64,000 bases of DNA, from contig NZ_JACHXV010000010.1 in NCBI RefSeq assembly GCF_014192375.1, positions 40,234 through 104,233 of the forward strand, in the 5' to 3' direction. A program made the translations under genes and the position numbers. The stretch's first letter is position 1. Every line of letters begins with the position of its first letter. Positions 9,560 through 18,051 of this stretch are shown here, one piece after another. This DNA comes from Endobacter medicaginis. Its GTDB lineage: Bacteria; Pseudomonadota; Alphaproteobacteria; Acetobacterales; Acetobacteraceae. The notes below the pieces were generated by a model. The model had not been told where the DNA came from. It ran no database searches and worked only from the letters and a program-made list of their open reading frames with translations.

Positions 9560-10519
9560 TCAGGGCGTCGCGGTATAGTCCGCGACCGGCACGGTGCGAG
9601 AGATCGCGCCCTGTTGCAACAGGAACGACGCAAAGCGCTCGTAGCGCGTCCGGTCGAGTGCGCCCGGATCGTCGGCCAGCAGCGGCAGTGTCGCGGTCCA
9701 GGCGGCGCGGTTGAGCGGGCTGCGCAGCTCGGCGTGATCGGCCTCCATCGCGGCGCGGATGCGCTCCGGATTGTCGCGCAGCGCGCGCGTGCCCTCGGTG
9801 AGAGCGAGAGTGAAGCGGTGCAGGCGCGGATCGGCCGCCCGGTCGCGCCGGGCCACCAGGATCAGCTCGTCCCAGGCCGGCACGCCATACGCCTCCGGGT
9901 CGAAGGCGCGCGGCGACGCACCGCGCAGGGCGAGATCGACCTGCTCGTAATTGCGCATCGCGCCCATGATCGCATCGAGCTGGTGACCGAGCAGGGCGGC
10001 CTCGAGGTCGAAGGTCAGCGGGATGGCATGGACATCCGTCAGTTTCAGCCCCGCCGAGGCCAGGAGGCCGCCCAGCAGGGCTTCGTCGGTGCCGCCGATC
10101 GAGATGCCGATCCGCCGGCCGCGCAGGTCGGCGACGTGGCGGACCGGGCCGTTGCCGAGCACCAGCAGCGTATTGAGCGGCCGGGCGACGAGGCTGGCGA
10201 TCCGGGCCAGGGGTACGCCCTCGGCGGCGAGGATCTGCAGCTGCGGCTGATAGCTGACCGCCAGATCGGCCTGACCGGCGACCACCATGCGCGGCGGCGT
10301 GTTCGGATCGGCGGGCGGGGTCAGCTCCACCGCAAGGCCCTGGCGTGTGAAGGCACCGCTGTAATGGGCGGCAAACAGGGCGGCATGGTTGGCGTCGACG
10401 AACCAGTCGAGCAGCACGCGCAGGCTGTCGGTCGCGCGCGCAGGCGGCGCGCCCAGCACCAGCGCCGCACCCGCCCCCAAGGCCTTACCCAGCGCCATCC
10501 TGCGCGAAAGCTGTCTCAT
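9560..10519 (-). CDS. ABC transporter substrate-binding protein, THI5/ThiY-like
   Basis: A 319-residue periplasmic binding protein of the NMT1/THI5 superfamily. It begins with a twin-arginine-like signal (SRRMALGKAL, then ARA near residue 29). The mature start LRVLLDWFVDANHAALFAA matches the pyrimidine-binding family whose members bind N-formyl-aminomethylpyrimidine or HMP. The start codon directly follows the TonB receptor stop (10520-10522), and the TPP riboswitch controls the pair, which supports a thiamine-precursor ligand. No permease or ATPase subunit lies in this operon, so it must use a transporter encoded elsewhere. Confidence 0.86.
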   Translation of the reverse strand: MRQLSRRMALGKALGAGAALVLGAPPARATDSLRVLLDWFVDANHAALFAAHYSGAFTRQGLAVELTPPADPNTPPRMVVAGQADLAVSYQPQLQILAAEGVPLARIASLVARPLNTLLVLGNGPVRHVADLRGRRIGISIGGTDEALLGGLLASAGLKLTDVHAIPLTFDLEAALLGHQLDAIMGAMRNYEQVDLALRGASPRAFDPEAYGVPAWDELILVARRDRAADPRLHRFTLALTEGTRALRDNPERIRAAMEADHAELRSPLNRAAWTATLPLLADDPGALDRTRYERFASFLLQQGAISRTVPVADYTATP

Positions 10520-12847
10520 CTAGAAACCTGCCGATGCGGTGATCATCGCCGCGAAACCACCGCCGATATAGAAGGTCGGCGCGCTGCCGGCGACGGTGCT
10601 GCCGTCACGCGCCGCAGTATCGAGCGCGTTGGAGGTCGGGCTGGCAATGCCCGAGCGGAAATGGGCGTCGGTGAAGTTCAGCACATTCAGCCTGAGCTGC
10701 GGTCTGACCTCGCGGCCGGCGAGGCGGCGGGGATCGAGGCGCCAGCCCAACGCGATGTCGCCGGTGGCGCGGCCGGGCAGACGCTCATCGTTCATGAAGG
10801 TCGCATATTGCCGGCCGACATACTTGCCGCCGATGCTGCCGAACAGCCTGCCATCGTCATAGGTGAGCGAGGCGGCAAGCTGCACCGACGGACTGCCGAC
10901 CGCGCGCTTGCCCGCCGTCGGCAGAACCTGCTCGCCAGTGGTGAAATCGTTGTCCATCGTCGCGTGCAGGTATTCGGCCGAAACATACGGGCTGACATGA
11001 TGCCAGGGCTTCGTGCCGAGCTCGATATCGACGCCGCGAGAGGTCTCGCCGCCGGCATTGACGGTCGCACCCACCAGGGCCCCGTTGAGATCGATGACGG
11101 TGGCGACCTGATGGTTGGTGAGGTTGGCGTTGAAGAACGCGATCGATCCGATCAGCCAATCGCCGCTGTAGCGGTAGCCGAACTCCTCGCTGATCGCATA
11201 TTCGCGCCGCAGATCGGTATTGGCGGCAGAGATCACCTCGCCGGAGGACGGGTCGTACACGTCGAACAGCGTGCTCTGCGCCGGTGTCCGGAAGTTCGTT
11301 GTCGCGCTGAGGAACAGTTGATGCCGCGCGGTGATCTGCCAGCGCGCGCCGATGCGCGGCAGCGGCGCGGAATCGGTGATCGAGCTGCGATACTGCGGGC
11401 CCGGCAGATGGTTGGTGCCGTCGCGCGTCACCCAGGCCTGCTTGAATCCCGCCTGCAACGTCAGCGAGGTTCCGGGAACCGTCCATGTGTCGCCGACGAA
11501 GATCATGTTGATGCGAGTGATCGTGCCGGTGTCGGACGCCAGCAGCGCGCGTCCGTCCGGGAGCAGCACACGGGCGTTGGCGGCGTTGTCCCAGGCATTG
11601 CCAGGCGTGCCATCGTCGCCGATCAGGCCGAAGCTCTGACGGTCCTGCTCGTGGTCGTACTCGCCCCAGTATCCGAGCACGAAGCGATGTCCGCGCCAGC
11701 GCCAGTCCAGCGAGGGACGCCAGCCGGTCCGGTATTGCTGGCCCGTGTAGTTGCCCACCACGTTGGCCTGTCCATCCTGCGCGCCGGGGATGTCGAGCGT
11801 GTAGGGCAGCGCCTCGGCGCCCTGGAACAGCCCCGAGGTGGCGATGGTGGTGCCGCCGGGCGAGTTGCCGTAGCCGAACTGGAAATACGGTGTTGCATGC
11901 AGCGATATTGCGGAATTGACCCGCAAATCCGACGGCGCGCTGAGATAGATCAGGTGATAGGTGCCGGCATAGAGCTTCCAGTAACCTGTCCCGCCGGTGG
12001 CGTAGTCGCCGGCATAGTTGTCCTGCCCGCCAATGCCGTCGGCATGCCACTGATCCGCGGTCACTTCGGGGTAGGAGGAGGTGTAGGCATCGTGATAGGT
12101 GCCGGCGAGCGCGATACGGGTGCCCTCGCCCCATTCGCGCACCGCCTTGAAGTCGACATGATCGCGCCAGTCGCGTCCCGGTCCGCGCCAGTTGTCGGCC
12201 ACCGTGTGCGAGTAGGAGAGAAACGCACGGATACCCGACGCGCCGAGGGTGCCGGTATCGGCACGGGCGAACACCCGCTGGGCGCGATAGGTGCCGTAGG
12301 AATACGAGACCTCGCCGCCCGGACGGGTGGCCGGATCGCGGAAGCTGAGCGTGAGCAGGCCGCCGGCGGCGTTGACGACGGGCGAGTCGAGATCGGCCGC
12401 CCCTTGTGCGAACGAGACCGAACGCAGGTTCTCGCTGTCGGCGAATTGCGACGGATAGCCGTTGTAGTAGCCCATGTCGCCAAGCGGCATGCCTTCCAGC
12501 ACATAGCCGATCTGGTCCTGGGTGAAACCGCGCACGGTGATGGAGAGCTGCTGCGACAGGCCGTACGGGTCCGACATCGCCACATTCGCCCCGGGCAACC
12601 GGGCCACGAGCTGGTAGGCGTTGAGCGTCGGGGCGGCGCGCTCGATCGCCGCCTGCGAGACGGTGCTGACCGAGCGGGTCTCCGTCTGCGGCAGGATGTT
12701 GCCACCGCCCGCCGCATTGGCGAGCGAGCCGGTGACGACGATGTTCTGCGTGGTGGTGGCAGGCTTCTTCCTCGGCGGCTCGGCGAGAGAGGACCGCGCG
12801 ACACAGAACGCAGCAGACAGGACAAGAAGCGGGCGCAGTAAGGACAT
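10520..12847 (-). CDS. TonB-dependent outer membrane receptor, thiamine-regulated
   Basis: A 775-residue receptor. It has a signal peptide (MSLLRPLLVLSAAF, cleavage near SLA), a TonB-box-like region with NIVVTGS at about 38-45, a plug domain to about residue 170, and a beta-barrel ending in the aromatic-terminated ASAGF. The ATG at 12847 lies four bases after the riboswitch's last stem, whose AGGGAG is also the ribosome-binding site. Because TPP controls it, the receptor probably imports thiamine or a thiamine precursor across the outer membrane. The adjacent binding protein would receive the substrate. Confidence 0.9.
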   Translation of the reverse strand: MSLLRPLLVLSAAFCVARSSLAEPPRKKPATTTQNIVVTGSLANAAGGGNILPQTETRSVSTVSQAAIERAAPTLNAYQLVARLPGANVAMSDPYGLSQQLSITVRGFTQDQIGYVLEGMPLGDMGYYNGYPSQFADSENLRSVSFAQGAADLDSPVVNAAGGLLTLSFRDPATRPGGEVSYSYGTYRAQRVFARADTGTLGASGIRAFLSYSHTVADNWRGPGRDWRDHVDFKAVREWGEGTRIALAGTYHDAYTSSYPEVTADQWHADGIGGQDNYAGDYATGGTGYWKLYAGTYHLIYLSAPSDLRVNSAISLHATPYFQFGYGNSPGGTTIATSGLFQGAEALPYTLDIPGAQDGQANVVGNYTGQQYRTGWRPSLDWRWRGHRFVLGYWGEYDHEQDRQSFGLIGDDGTPGNAWDNAANARVLLPDGRALLASDTGTITRINMIFVGDTWTVPGTSLTLQAGFKQAWVTRDGTNHLPGPQYRSSITDSAPLPRIGARWQITARHQLFLSATTNFRTPAQSTLFDVYDPSSGEVISAANTDLRREYAISEEFGYRYSGDWLIGSIAFFNANLTNHQVATVIDLNGALVGATVNAGGETSRGVDIELGTKPWHHVSPYVSAEYLHATMDNDFTTGEQVLPTAGKRAVGSPSVQLAASLTYDDGRLFGSIGGKYVGRQYATFMNDERLPGRATGDIALGWRLDPRRLAGREVRPQLRLNVLNFTDAHFRSGIASPTSNALDTAARDGSTVAGSAPTFYIGGGFAAMITASAGF

Positions 12848-12851
12848 GGAA

Positions 12852-12923
12852 CTCCCTTCGCCGGCATGACCCGGATCAGGTTCGACGGGTGTGATCTCAG
12901 CCCGCAATTGCGGGCACCCCGGT
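12852..12923 (-). promoter_or_regulatory. TPP riboswitch (THI element)
   Basis: Read on the minus strand, the conserved blocks appear in order: CCGGGGTGCCCG, GGGCTGAGA, ACACCC, GAACCTGATCCGGGT and CATGCCGGCGAAGGGAG. These are the P2, J3-2, P4/P5 and closing P1 parts of the thiamine pyrophosphate aptamer. The closing strand contains AGGGAG, the Shine-Dalgarno of the TonB receptor, five bases from its ATG. The simplest reading is translational control: bound TPP stabilises P1 and hides the ribosome-binding site. There is no room for a separate terminator hairpin. Confidence 0.96.
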
Positions 12924-12995
12924 CATGGGAGATGCTTTCGACATATTTCCGACGTGGGTCAAGCCCGATCGCGCGTCGACAGCGAGGTGGACCTC

Positions 12996-14113
12996 ATGAG
13001 ACAGCGACGCCTGGGATGGTTGATCTTGAGCATCGGCGCTGTGCTGAACACGAGCACCCCGGGTCGAGGCGAAAACGCTCCCATCGACGGCCACCCACTG
13101 TTTCAGCCCTCGACGCTGAAGCGCGAGGGCCTGAGCCAGCCCAACCGCGTAATTGTGGTCGGCAGCATCCATCTCTCGAGCCTGCCGGCTGACTTCGACC
13201 CTCGGCGCCTCGACCCCTTGCTGGACCGGTTGGCCAGTTGGCAGCCCACGGCGATCTCGATTGAAGCACTCCCCGGTCTGCAATGCGATGCCATGCGACG
13301 CTACGCTTTCCCTACGCCAGTTCTGTCGGCAGGTACTGCGCCGACCCGACGCCCGCGGCGCACAGCACGGGATTGGATGTCGCGAGTGCCACGGCCGAGG
13401 TCGAGCGGGCGCTCGCCGACTGGCCAGCCGAGCCAGGCCCGCAGCGCCGCCGCCATCTTGCCGCGCTGTTTCTCGCCGCCGGTGATCCCGCCTCGGCGAT
13501 GGTGCAGTGGCTGTCGTTGCCAGGTCCCGAACGCCACGCAGGCGACGGTCTCGACGATCCGCTCGTCACGCAGCTTCGCCAAGGCGAAAACAAGCGCGAC
13601 GAGACGGTACTGGTGGCGGTGCGTCTCGCGGTGCGTCTGGGGTTGCAGAGAGTTTGGCCGGTCGATGATCACACCGCCGACTCCGACACGCCCCTCGACA
13701 CGCCGGGCGATGCCCGGGCTTACGGCGCGGCGTTGAGTGCGGCCTGGCAGAACCCGGCAAATCGCGAGCGCGCGACGCAGGAAGCGCGCCTGATCGCGGA
13801 TATCGACGGGCCCGACGGGGTGCTCGCCCTGTATCGCGCCCTGAATGCCCCTGGGATGGGGATGGTGGTTTATCAGTCGGATTTCGGCGCCGCACTGCGC
13901 GAGCCATCACCGCAGGGCTACGGACGCCAATATGTCGGCTACTGGGAGACGCGCAACCTGCGTATTGCGGCCAATATCCGCGAGATCGTCGGTCAACACC
14001 CGGGAATGAGGCTGATGTCATTGATCGGCGCCTCGCACAGGCCCTATCTGGAGGCCTATCTGGACCAGATGCACGACGTCAGTCTCGATGACGTCGAGGC
14101 ACTGCTGCACTGA
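12996..14113 (+). pseudogene. DUF5694-like protein with an internal frameshift
   Basis: A first frame from ATG 12996 encodes a hydrophobic signal-like start (GWLILSIGAVL), then RVIVVGSIHLSS and ASWQPTAISIEALPGLQCDAMRRYA. The rest of the protein continues in another frame from about 13310 to the stop at 14113 and ends with SLIGASHRPYLEAYLDQM. The VVGSxH start and the final GxxHxxxL element resemble DUF5694, a family related to TraB/PrgY-type proteins of unknown enzymology. The frame changes near a TTTCCC run (about 13307-13316). One missing or extra base would restore a protein of about 370 residues, so a sequencing error is possible. Confidence 0.65.
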
Positions 14114-14116
14114 CGA

Positions 14117-14806
14117 TTAGAAAAACAGCAGCCCCGGCCGCGCAAGCGCCGCACACGCACGGCGTAGGGGATGTGGCACCCAGGCGGGCAAGAAGGTGCA
14201 GCCGGTGTGCTCGATGACGCTGTCGCTGCCTTCCCAGATCAGTTTCAGCGCCACGTAGAGCACGATCAGCAGGCCGATCCAGGCGATCCAGCGATAGCGG
14301 TCGAGCAGACGGGCGATGGCATTGGCGGCAACCCCCATCAGCAGCACCGAGACCGCGAGACCGGCGACGAGCACATATGGGTGGTCATGGGCCGCCCCGG
14401 CGACGGCAAGCACGTTGTCGAGGCTCATCGACAGATCGGCGAGCACGATCTGGGTGATCGCCGCGCGCAGGGTCTTTTTCGCCGGAATGCCGGTCGGGTC
14501 GGGCGCGGGCGAATGGCGCAGTTCGCGATACATGCGCCAGCAGACCCACAGCAGCAGCAGCCCGCCGGCGAGGGTCAATCCGACGATGGCAAGCAGGTCG
14601 AGCGCGACCAGGGCGAGCGCGATCCGGATGATCGCCGCGAGGATGACGCCGAGCGCGATCGCGCGTCGTTTCTGTTCGACCGCCAGCCCCGCCACCGCGA
14701 GCCCGACGACGACCGCGTTGTCACCGGCCAGTACCAGATCGATCGCCAGCACCTGCCCCAGCGCGATCAGGGAAGGCCAGATCTCGGGGCCGACCAAACC
14801 TGACAT
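14117..14806 (-). CDS. TerC-family integral membrane protein
   Basis: A 229-residue protein with about seven transmembrane helices. The family's paired acidic motifs are present: DLVLAGDNAVVVGLA near residue 25 and ADLSMSLDNVLAVAGAA near 118. TerC/YjbE/MntP-like proteins are linked to manganese export or metal insertion into exported proteins. The ATG at 14806 is preferred over a TTG six codons upstream because a GGGGG run is suitably spaced. A module-A repeat (14832-14867) separates it from tenA upstream. It ends three bases from the convergent DUF5694-like gene. Confidence 0.88.
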   Translation of the reverse strand: MSGLVGPEIWPSLIALGQVLAIDLVLAGDNAVVVGLAVAGLAVEQKRRAIALGVILAAIIRIALALVALDLLAIVGLTLAGGLLLLWVCWRMYRELRHSPAPDPTGIPAKKTLRAAITQIVLADLSMSLDNVLAVAGAAHDHPYVLVAGLAVSVLLMGVAANAIARLLDRYRWIAWIGLLIVLYVALKLIWEGSDSVIEHTGCTFLPAWVPHPLRRACAALARPGLLFF

Positions 14807-14831
14807 TCCTGCCCCCGGGCTCAAACGGACA

Positions 14832-14867
14832 AAAGTCTTTTTGCTTCTTTTTCCTCAGAAAAAGAAG
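14832..14867 (+). repeat. Dispersed repeat, module A, copy 1
   Basis: This 36-bp AT-rich element is AAAGTCTTTTTG followed by CTTCTTTTTC-CTCA-GAAAAAGAAG, a 10-bp perfect stem with a 4-base loop. The same sequence occurs at 17188-17223 (opposite strand) and, with one stem mismatch, at 36425-36460. Here it lies between the tenA stop and the terC start, 25 bp 5' of terC. No T-run follows the stem in either direction. Confidence 0.9.
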
Positions 14868-14870
14868 GTC

Positions 14871-15533
14871 CTATGCCGCCCCCGTCCAGAACGCCGCCTC
14901 GAGCCGCGAGGCGGTGGTGAACTCCGCGAGCAGGATCTCGTAGCGCGCCTCCGCCCCGAGCCTCGCGCCAAGCGCATCGAGCGCGTCGGCCTCCTCCTCG
15001 GCGATCGCCTGGTAGTCTGACCCGGCATAGGTGTTGATCCAGGACGCATAGGGATGGTTCTCGACCGCGCCGCGCTCGCGCAGGCGGTCGCCGATCTCGG
15101 CATAGCCCATCACGCAGGCGCTCATCGCCACCATCAGGTCGAGCGCGTCGCCCGACAGGCCACGCTCGATGAGGAAGCGGGTGTAGGCCAGGGTGGCCAG
15201 TGTCTCCGGGGTGGCGGCCATCTCGGCCTCGGTCATGCCCCATTCGGCGCAGAGCGAGACGTGCAGCGCCGCCTCGACATCGACGATGGTGCTCATCGAG
15301 CGGGCGGCGCGGCGCATGCCGGCGAGGTCGGGCGCCTTGTAGGCGGCGAGCGCGTAGGCGCGGGCAAAGTGATTCAGATAGAGGTAGTCCTGCACCAGAT
15401 AGGCGCGGAAATCCTCGCGCGGCAGGCTGCCATCGCCGAGCGCGCGGACGAACGGCGCGTCGATATAGCTCTTCCAGACCACGCTCGCATCGTGGCGCAG
15501 GCGGCCGAACAGGCCGCGTTCCCAAGGTTTCAT
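14871..15533 (-). CDS. tenA: TenA family thiaminase II / aminopyrimidine aminohydrolase
   Basis: A 220-residue TenA protein that hydrolyses aminomethylpyrimidine from degraded thiamine to HMP, feeding thiamine salvage. Key residues visible are the acidic Asp49 in VQDY, the catalytic Cys140 in SACVMGYAEIG with Tyr144, the HPYASWINTY motif (160-169), and the C-terminal Glu212 in RLEAAFW. The ATG overlaps the upstream ArnT-like stop by ATGA. No riboswitch precedes it here, so unlike the thiamine operon at 9.5-12.9 kb it seems to follow the ATP synthase/glycosyltransferase transcript. That placement is unusual for a thiamine gene. Confidence 0.9.
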   Translation of the reverse strand: MKPWERGLFGRLRHDASVVWKSYIDAPFVRALGDGSLPREDFRAYLVQDYLYLNHFARAYALAAYKAPDLAGMRRAARSMSTIVDVEAALHVSLCAEWGMTEAEMAATPETLATLAYTRFLIERGLSGDALDLMVAMSACVMGYAEIGDRLRERGAVENHPYASWINTYAGSDYQAIAEEEADALDALGARLGAEARYEILLAEFTTASRLEAAFWTGAA

Positions 15534-17245
15534 GGTGTCTCTCCTGCGACGGCGAAGAAGCCGAGATCGAGGTGGCGGCCGTTGGAGTAATTCACGCCCT
15601 GCACGCGGCCCAGCAGGCGGACGGTAAGGCCGCGATCGGCGAGGGCGTGTTCGAAGGCCGGCTGATCGCGGGTGCCGACGAGGGCGACACCACAACGCCG
15701 GTCGGTGGCGAGGAAGGCGGCGGCACCGGCCGCATCGACGAGCCTGGTGTCCTGTCCGACGGCGAAGACCAGCGACGGCTCGCTGAACGAAGTCGAGGCC
15801 AGCACGCTGTCGGCGCAGGGACGAACCTGGTCGAAGGCCAGCGCGATACGCGGGCTAAGCCAGATCGTGGTCAGGTTCTGGATTACGGCGGCGAAGATGC
15901 CGAGATAGGCGACCAGCGCGCCGGCGCCCGTCGCCACGAGACCGCGCAGGGCCTGCCCGCGGGCGACGAGGACGGCGCCGGACAGCACTGCAAGCCCGGC
16001 CAGCGCCCCGGTGACGATCGGCAGCACGCGGACCTCATGCTGGACGAACCACAGCAGCAGCGGTCCGGCGAGGGCGAGGGCGAGACCGGCCAGCAGCCAC
16101 AGCGCGCCATAGACCCCCAGCCAGCCACGCCACCAGCCACGCGCGCCGAACGCGGCGACAGGACCGCCCCGCAGCAGGGAGGCGGCCGCCAGCAGCGCGA
16201 TCGCCGGATAGGTCGGCAGCACGTAATGCGGCAGCTTGGTCGCGATCGCCTCGAACACCAGCCAGTGCGGCACGATCCAGCAGGCCAGCAGCCGCACCTG
16301 CAGGCTGCGTCGCTGTCCGATCACCCACGGCAGCGCGCGCATGGCGAAGAACGAGCCCGGCCAGAAGGCGAGCAGGAACACCACCAGATGGAATCCGGGC
16401 GGCAGGCCATGCGCCTGCTGGCCGGAGGCGACCTTGCCGAGGAAATTGGTGCCGACCGCGCGCTCGAAGAACGTCCCGTGGCTGACGATCCAGATCGCCA
16501 CACACCAGGGCACCACGATCAGCAGCATCAGGGGGATGCCCCAGAGCGGGCGCAAACGCCGCCACCAGCCGGTGCTGCGCTCGATCGCGGCGAGTGCGAT
16601 CGGCATCCCCCAGCCGGGGATCAGCACCACCGGGCCCTTGAACATCAGCCCGCAGCCCAGCGCGACCCAGTACAGCGCGGCGACCGCCGGAGAGGTCGGG
16701 CGACCACGCTCGGCATCGAGACGCGCCCGGATCGCGGACCACATCGCCAGCAGGACCGCGAGCAGCAGCGTGGTGTCGATCGTCGCCATGCGCGCTTCCG
16801 CAGTGACCAGCACCGCGAGCGCGAACATCGCCGCCCCCGCCAGCCCGACATCCGCACCGAACAGCGCCGCCCCGATGGCGGCGGTGAGCAGGACATTGGC
16901 GGTCGCCGCCAGCAGCGAGGGGATCCGGTAGGCCCAGGCGCTGCGGGAGGTGCGTCCGTCGGAGAGATCGGCGGCCAGCGCCTCGAGCCAGTAGATGCCG
17001 GCCGGCTGGAGATAGCGCGGCTGGTCCTGGAAGCGCACGTCGACGTAGTTGCCGGTGTGCAGCATCTGCGCGGTCGCCTCCATGTAGCGGCTCTCGTCGC
17101 GATCGAGCGGCGGCAGGGAGGCACGGCCGGGGAGGTAGATCAGGAAGGCGAAGAGCGCGAGCGCGATCCAGCGCCGCAGGCCGAGACCTTCTTTTTCTGA
17201 AGAAAAAGAAGCAAAAAGACTTTGATCCGTTGGGCTTATCGCCAC
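15530..17245 (-). CDS. ArnT-like glycosyltransferase (GT39/GT83 family)
   Basis: A 571-residue multi-membrane-spanning transferase that would move a sugar from a polyprenyl-phosphate carrier onto a periplasmic acceptor. The acidic catalytic motif LDRDESRYME in the first periplasmic loop and KLPHYVLPTYPA (about residue 340) match ArnT-type lipid A aminoarabinose transferases. The only usable start is GTG 17245. Codons of roughly residues 8-19 are then supplied by a module-A repeat (17188-17223), so the true N-terminus is uncertain and might be LRRWIALAL. It is coupled to tenA by a four-base overlap. The GT2 just upstream may make its lipid-linked donor. Confidence 0.85.
   Translation of the reverse strand: MAISPTDQSLFASFSSEKEGLGLRRWIALALFAFLIYLPGRASLPPLDRDESRYMEATAQMLHTGNYVDVRFQDQPRYLQPAGIYWLEALAADLSDGRTSRSAWAYRIPSLLAATANVLLTAAIGAALFGADVGLAGAAMFALAVLVTAEARMATIDTTLLLAVLLAMWSAIRARLDAERGRPTSPAVAALYWVALGCGLMFKGPVVLIPGWGMPIALAAIERSTGWWRRLRPLWGIPLMLLIVVPWCVAIWIVSHGTFFERAVGTNFLGKVASGQQAHGLPPGFHLVVFLLAFWPGSFFAMRALPWVIGQRRSLQVRLLACWIVPHWLVFEAIATKLPHYVLPTYPAIALLAAASLLRGGPVAAFGARGWWRGWLGVYGALWLLAGLALALAGPLLLWFVQHEVRVLPIVTGALAGLAVLSGAVLVARGQALRGLVATGAGALVAYLGIFAAVIQNLTTIWLSPRIALAFDQVRPCADSVLASTSFSEPSLVFAVGQDTRLVDAAGAAAFLATDRRCGVALVGTRDQPAFEHALADRGLTVRLLGRVQGVNYSNGRHLDLGFFAVAGETP
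17188..17223 (-). repeat. Dispersed repeat, module A, copy 2 (inside coding frame)
   Basis: This is the same 36-bp element as at 14832, on the minus strand: AAAGTCTTTTTG, then the CTTCTTTTTC / GAAAAAGAAG stem with loop TTCA. It lies inside the N-terminal codons of the annotated ArnT-like frame. Together with module B at 17271-17303 it forms a B-47 bp-A composite. Confidence 0.9.
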
Positions 17246-17270
17246 ACGCAGCTCCGAGGCCAGACAATCG

Positions 17271-17303
17271 AAAGTTCTTTGGTTCTTTCTTTCAAGAAAA
17301 AAC
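17271..17303 (-). repeat. Dispersed repeat, module B, copy 1
   Basis: On the minus strand this reads as a T-rich arm, CTTGAAAG, then AAAGAACCAAAGAACTTT. It corresponds to 60631-60662 and 36334-36367 with one or two differences. The core TTTCTTGAAAGAAA is a short inverted repeat. It sits between the GT2 stop and the ArnT-like start, in the same orientation and order relative to module A as at 36.3-36.5 kb. Confidence 0.88.
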
Positions 17304-17305
17304 GC

Positions 17306-18049
17306 CTATACCTCGCGCGGAGCGCGCGGAACGCGGGTACGACGCCGTAGCCAGATCACCCCGGTCATGTCGTAGAGACCGACCAGGGCGCGGTTGAGGT
17401 TGTTGTATTTCGAACTGCCCGACAGGCGCGGCCGATTGCCGACGTCGAGATTGATCAGCGCGTGGTGATAGTGCTGGAACAGCGCCGGCAGGAACCGGTG
17501 CAGGCCTTCGAAGCACGGCAGGGCAAGGAAATCCTCGCGCCGGAACAGTTTCAGCGGACAGCCGGTATCAGGCGCGCCGTCGCCGAGCAGCTTGCGGCGC
17601 AGGCCGTTGGCGAATTTTGTCGCGATGCGCTTCGAGACCGTGTCGCGCCGGCGGCGGCCACGCACGCCGGCAACCAGCGGCGCGGGTGCGCCGGGATGGG
17701 CGGTGCACCACGCCTCGGCGGCGGCGAGCATGCGCAGGATGTCGGCCGGGTCGTCCTGGCCGTCGCCATCCATGGTGCCGATCCATTCGGCCCGTGAGGC
17801 GGCGATGGCGCTGCGCAGGGCGGCGGATTTCCCGCAGCGCTCGCCATGGCTGATGATGCGCAGTTCGGGCAGGCGGGCGCGGGCGGCCTCGAGTGCGGCC
17901 AGCGTGCCGTCGGTGCTGCCATCGTCGGTGAAGATCACCTCGAACGGGCCGAAGCCGCGCATCGTCGCGGCGATCTCGTCGCAGACCGGGCCGATATTGT
18001 CGGCCTCGTTGAGGACGGCGCCGACGATCGCCAGTCGGAGCGGGGCCAA
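17306..18049 (-). CDS. Glycosyltransferase family 2, dolichyl/polyprenyl-phosphate sugar synthase-like
   Basis: A 247-residue GT-A fold transferase. It has the nucleotide-sugar core VGAVLNEADNI, the TDDGSTDGT motif (about residue 41), the DGDGQDDP metal/donor motif (about 95), and a hydrophobic C-terminal part. DPM1-like enzymes make polyprenyl-phosphate mannose or glucose on the cytoplasmic face. The TTG start (18049) is two bases after the atpF stop, so expression probably depends on the ATP synthase transcript. It is followed by the ArnT-like gene, a natural donor-maker/transferase pair. Confidence 0.86.
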   Translation of the reverse strand: MAPLRLAIVGAVLNEADNIGPVCDEIAATMRGFGPFEVIFTDDGSTDGTLAALEAARARLPELRIISHGERCGKSAALRSAIAASRAEWIGTMDGDGQDDPADILRMLAAAEAWCTAHPGAPAPLVAGVRGRRRRDTVSKRIATKFANGLRRKLLGDGAPDTGCPLKLFRREDFLALPCFEGLHRFLPALFQHYHHALINLDVGNRPRLSGSSKYNNLNRALVGLYDMTGVIWLRRRTRVPRAPREV

Positions 18050-18051
18050 GA

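Noticed and set aside
8855..12841. A very long open frame on the plus strand opposite the thiamine operon
   Set aside because: It is the GC-driven antisense shadow of DUF72, binding protein and receptor, with low-complexity Arg/Gly/Ala content and no domain; the minus-strand genes carry clear family motifs and a riboswitch.
14844..14867. Rho-independent terminator after tenA
   Set aside because: The stem is AT-rich, no T-run follows it in the direction of tenA, and identical copies occur in divergent promoter regions and inside a coding frame.
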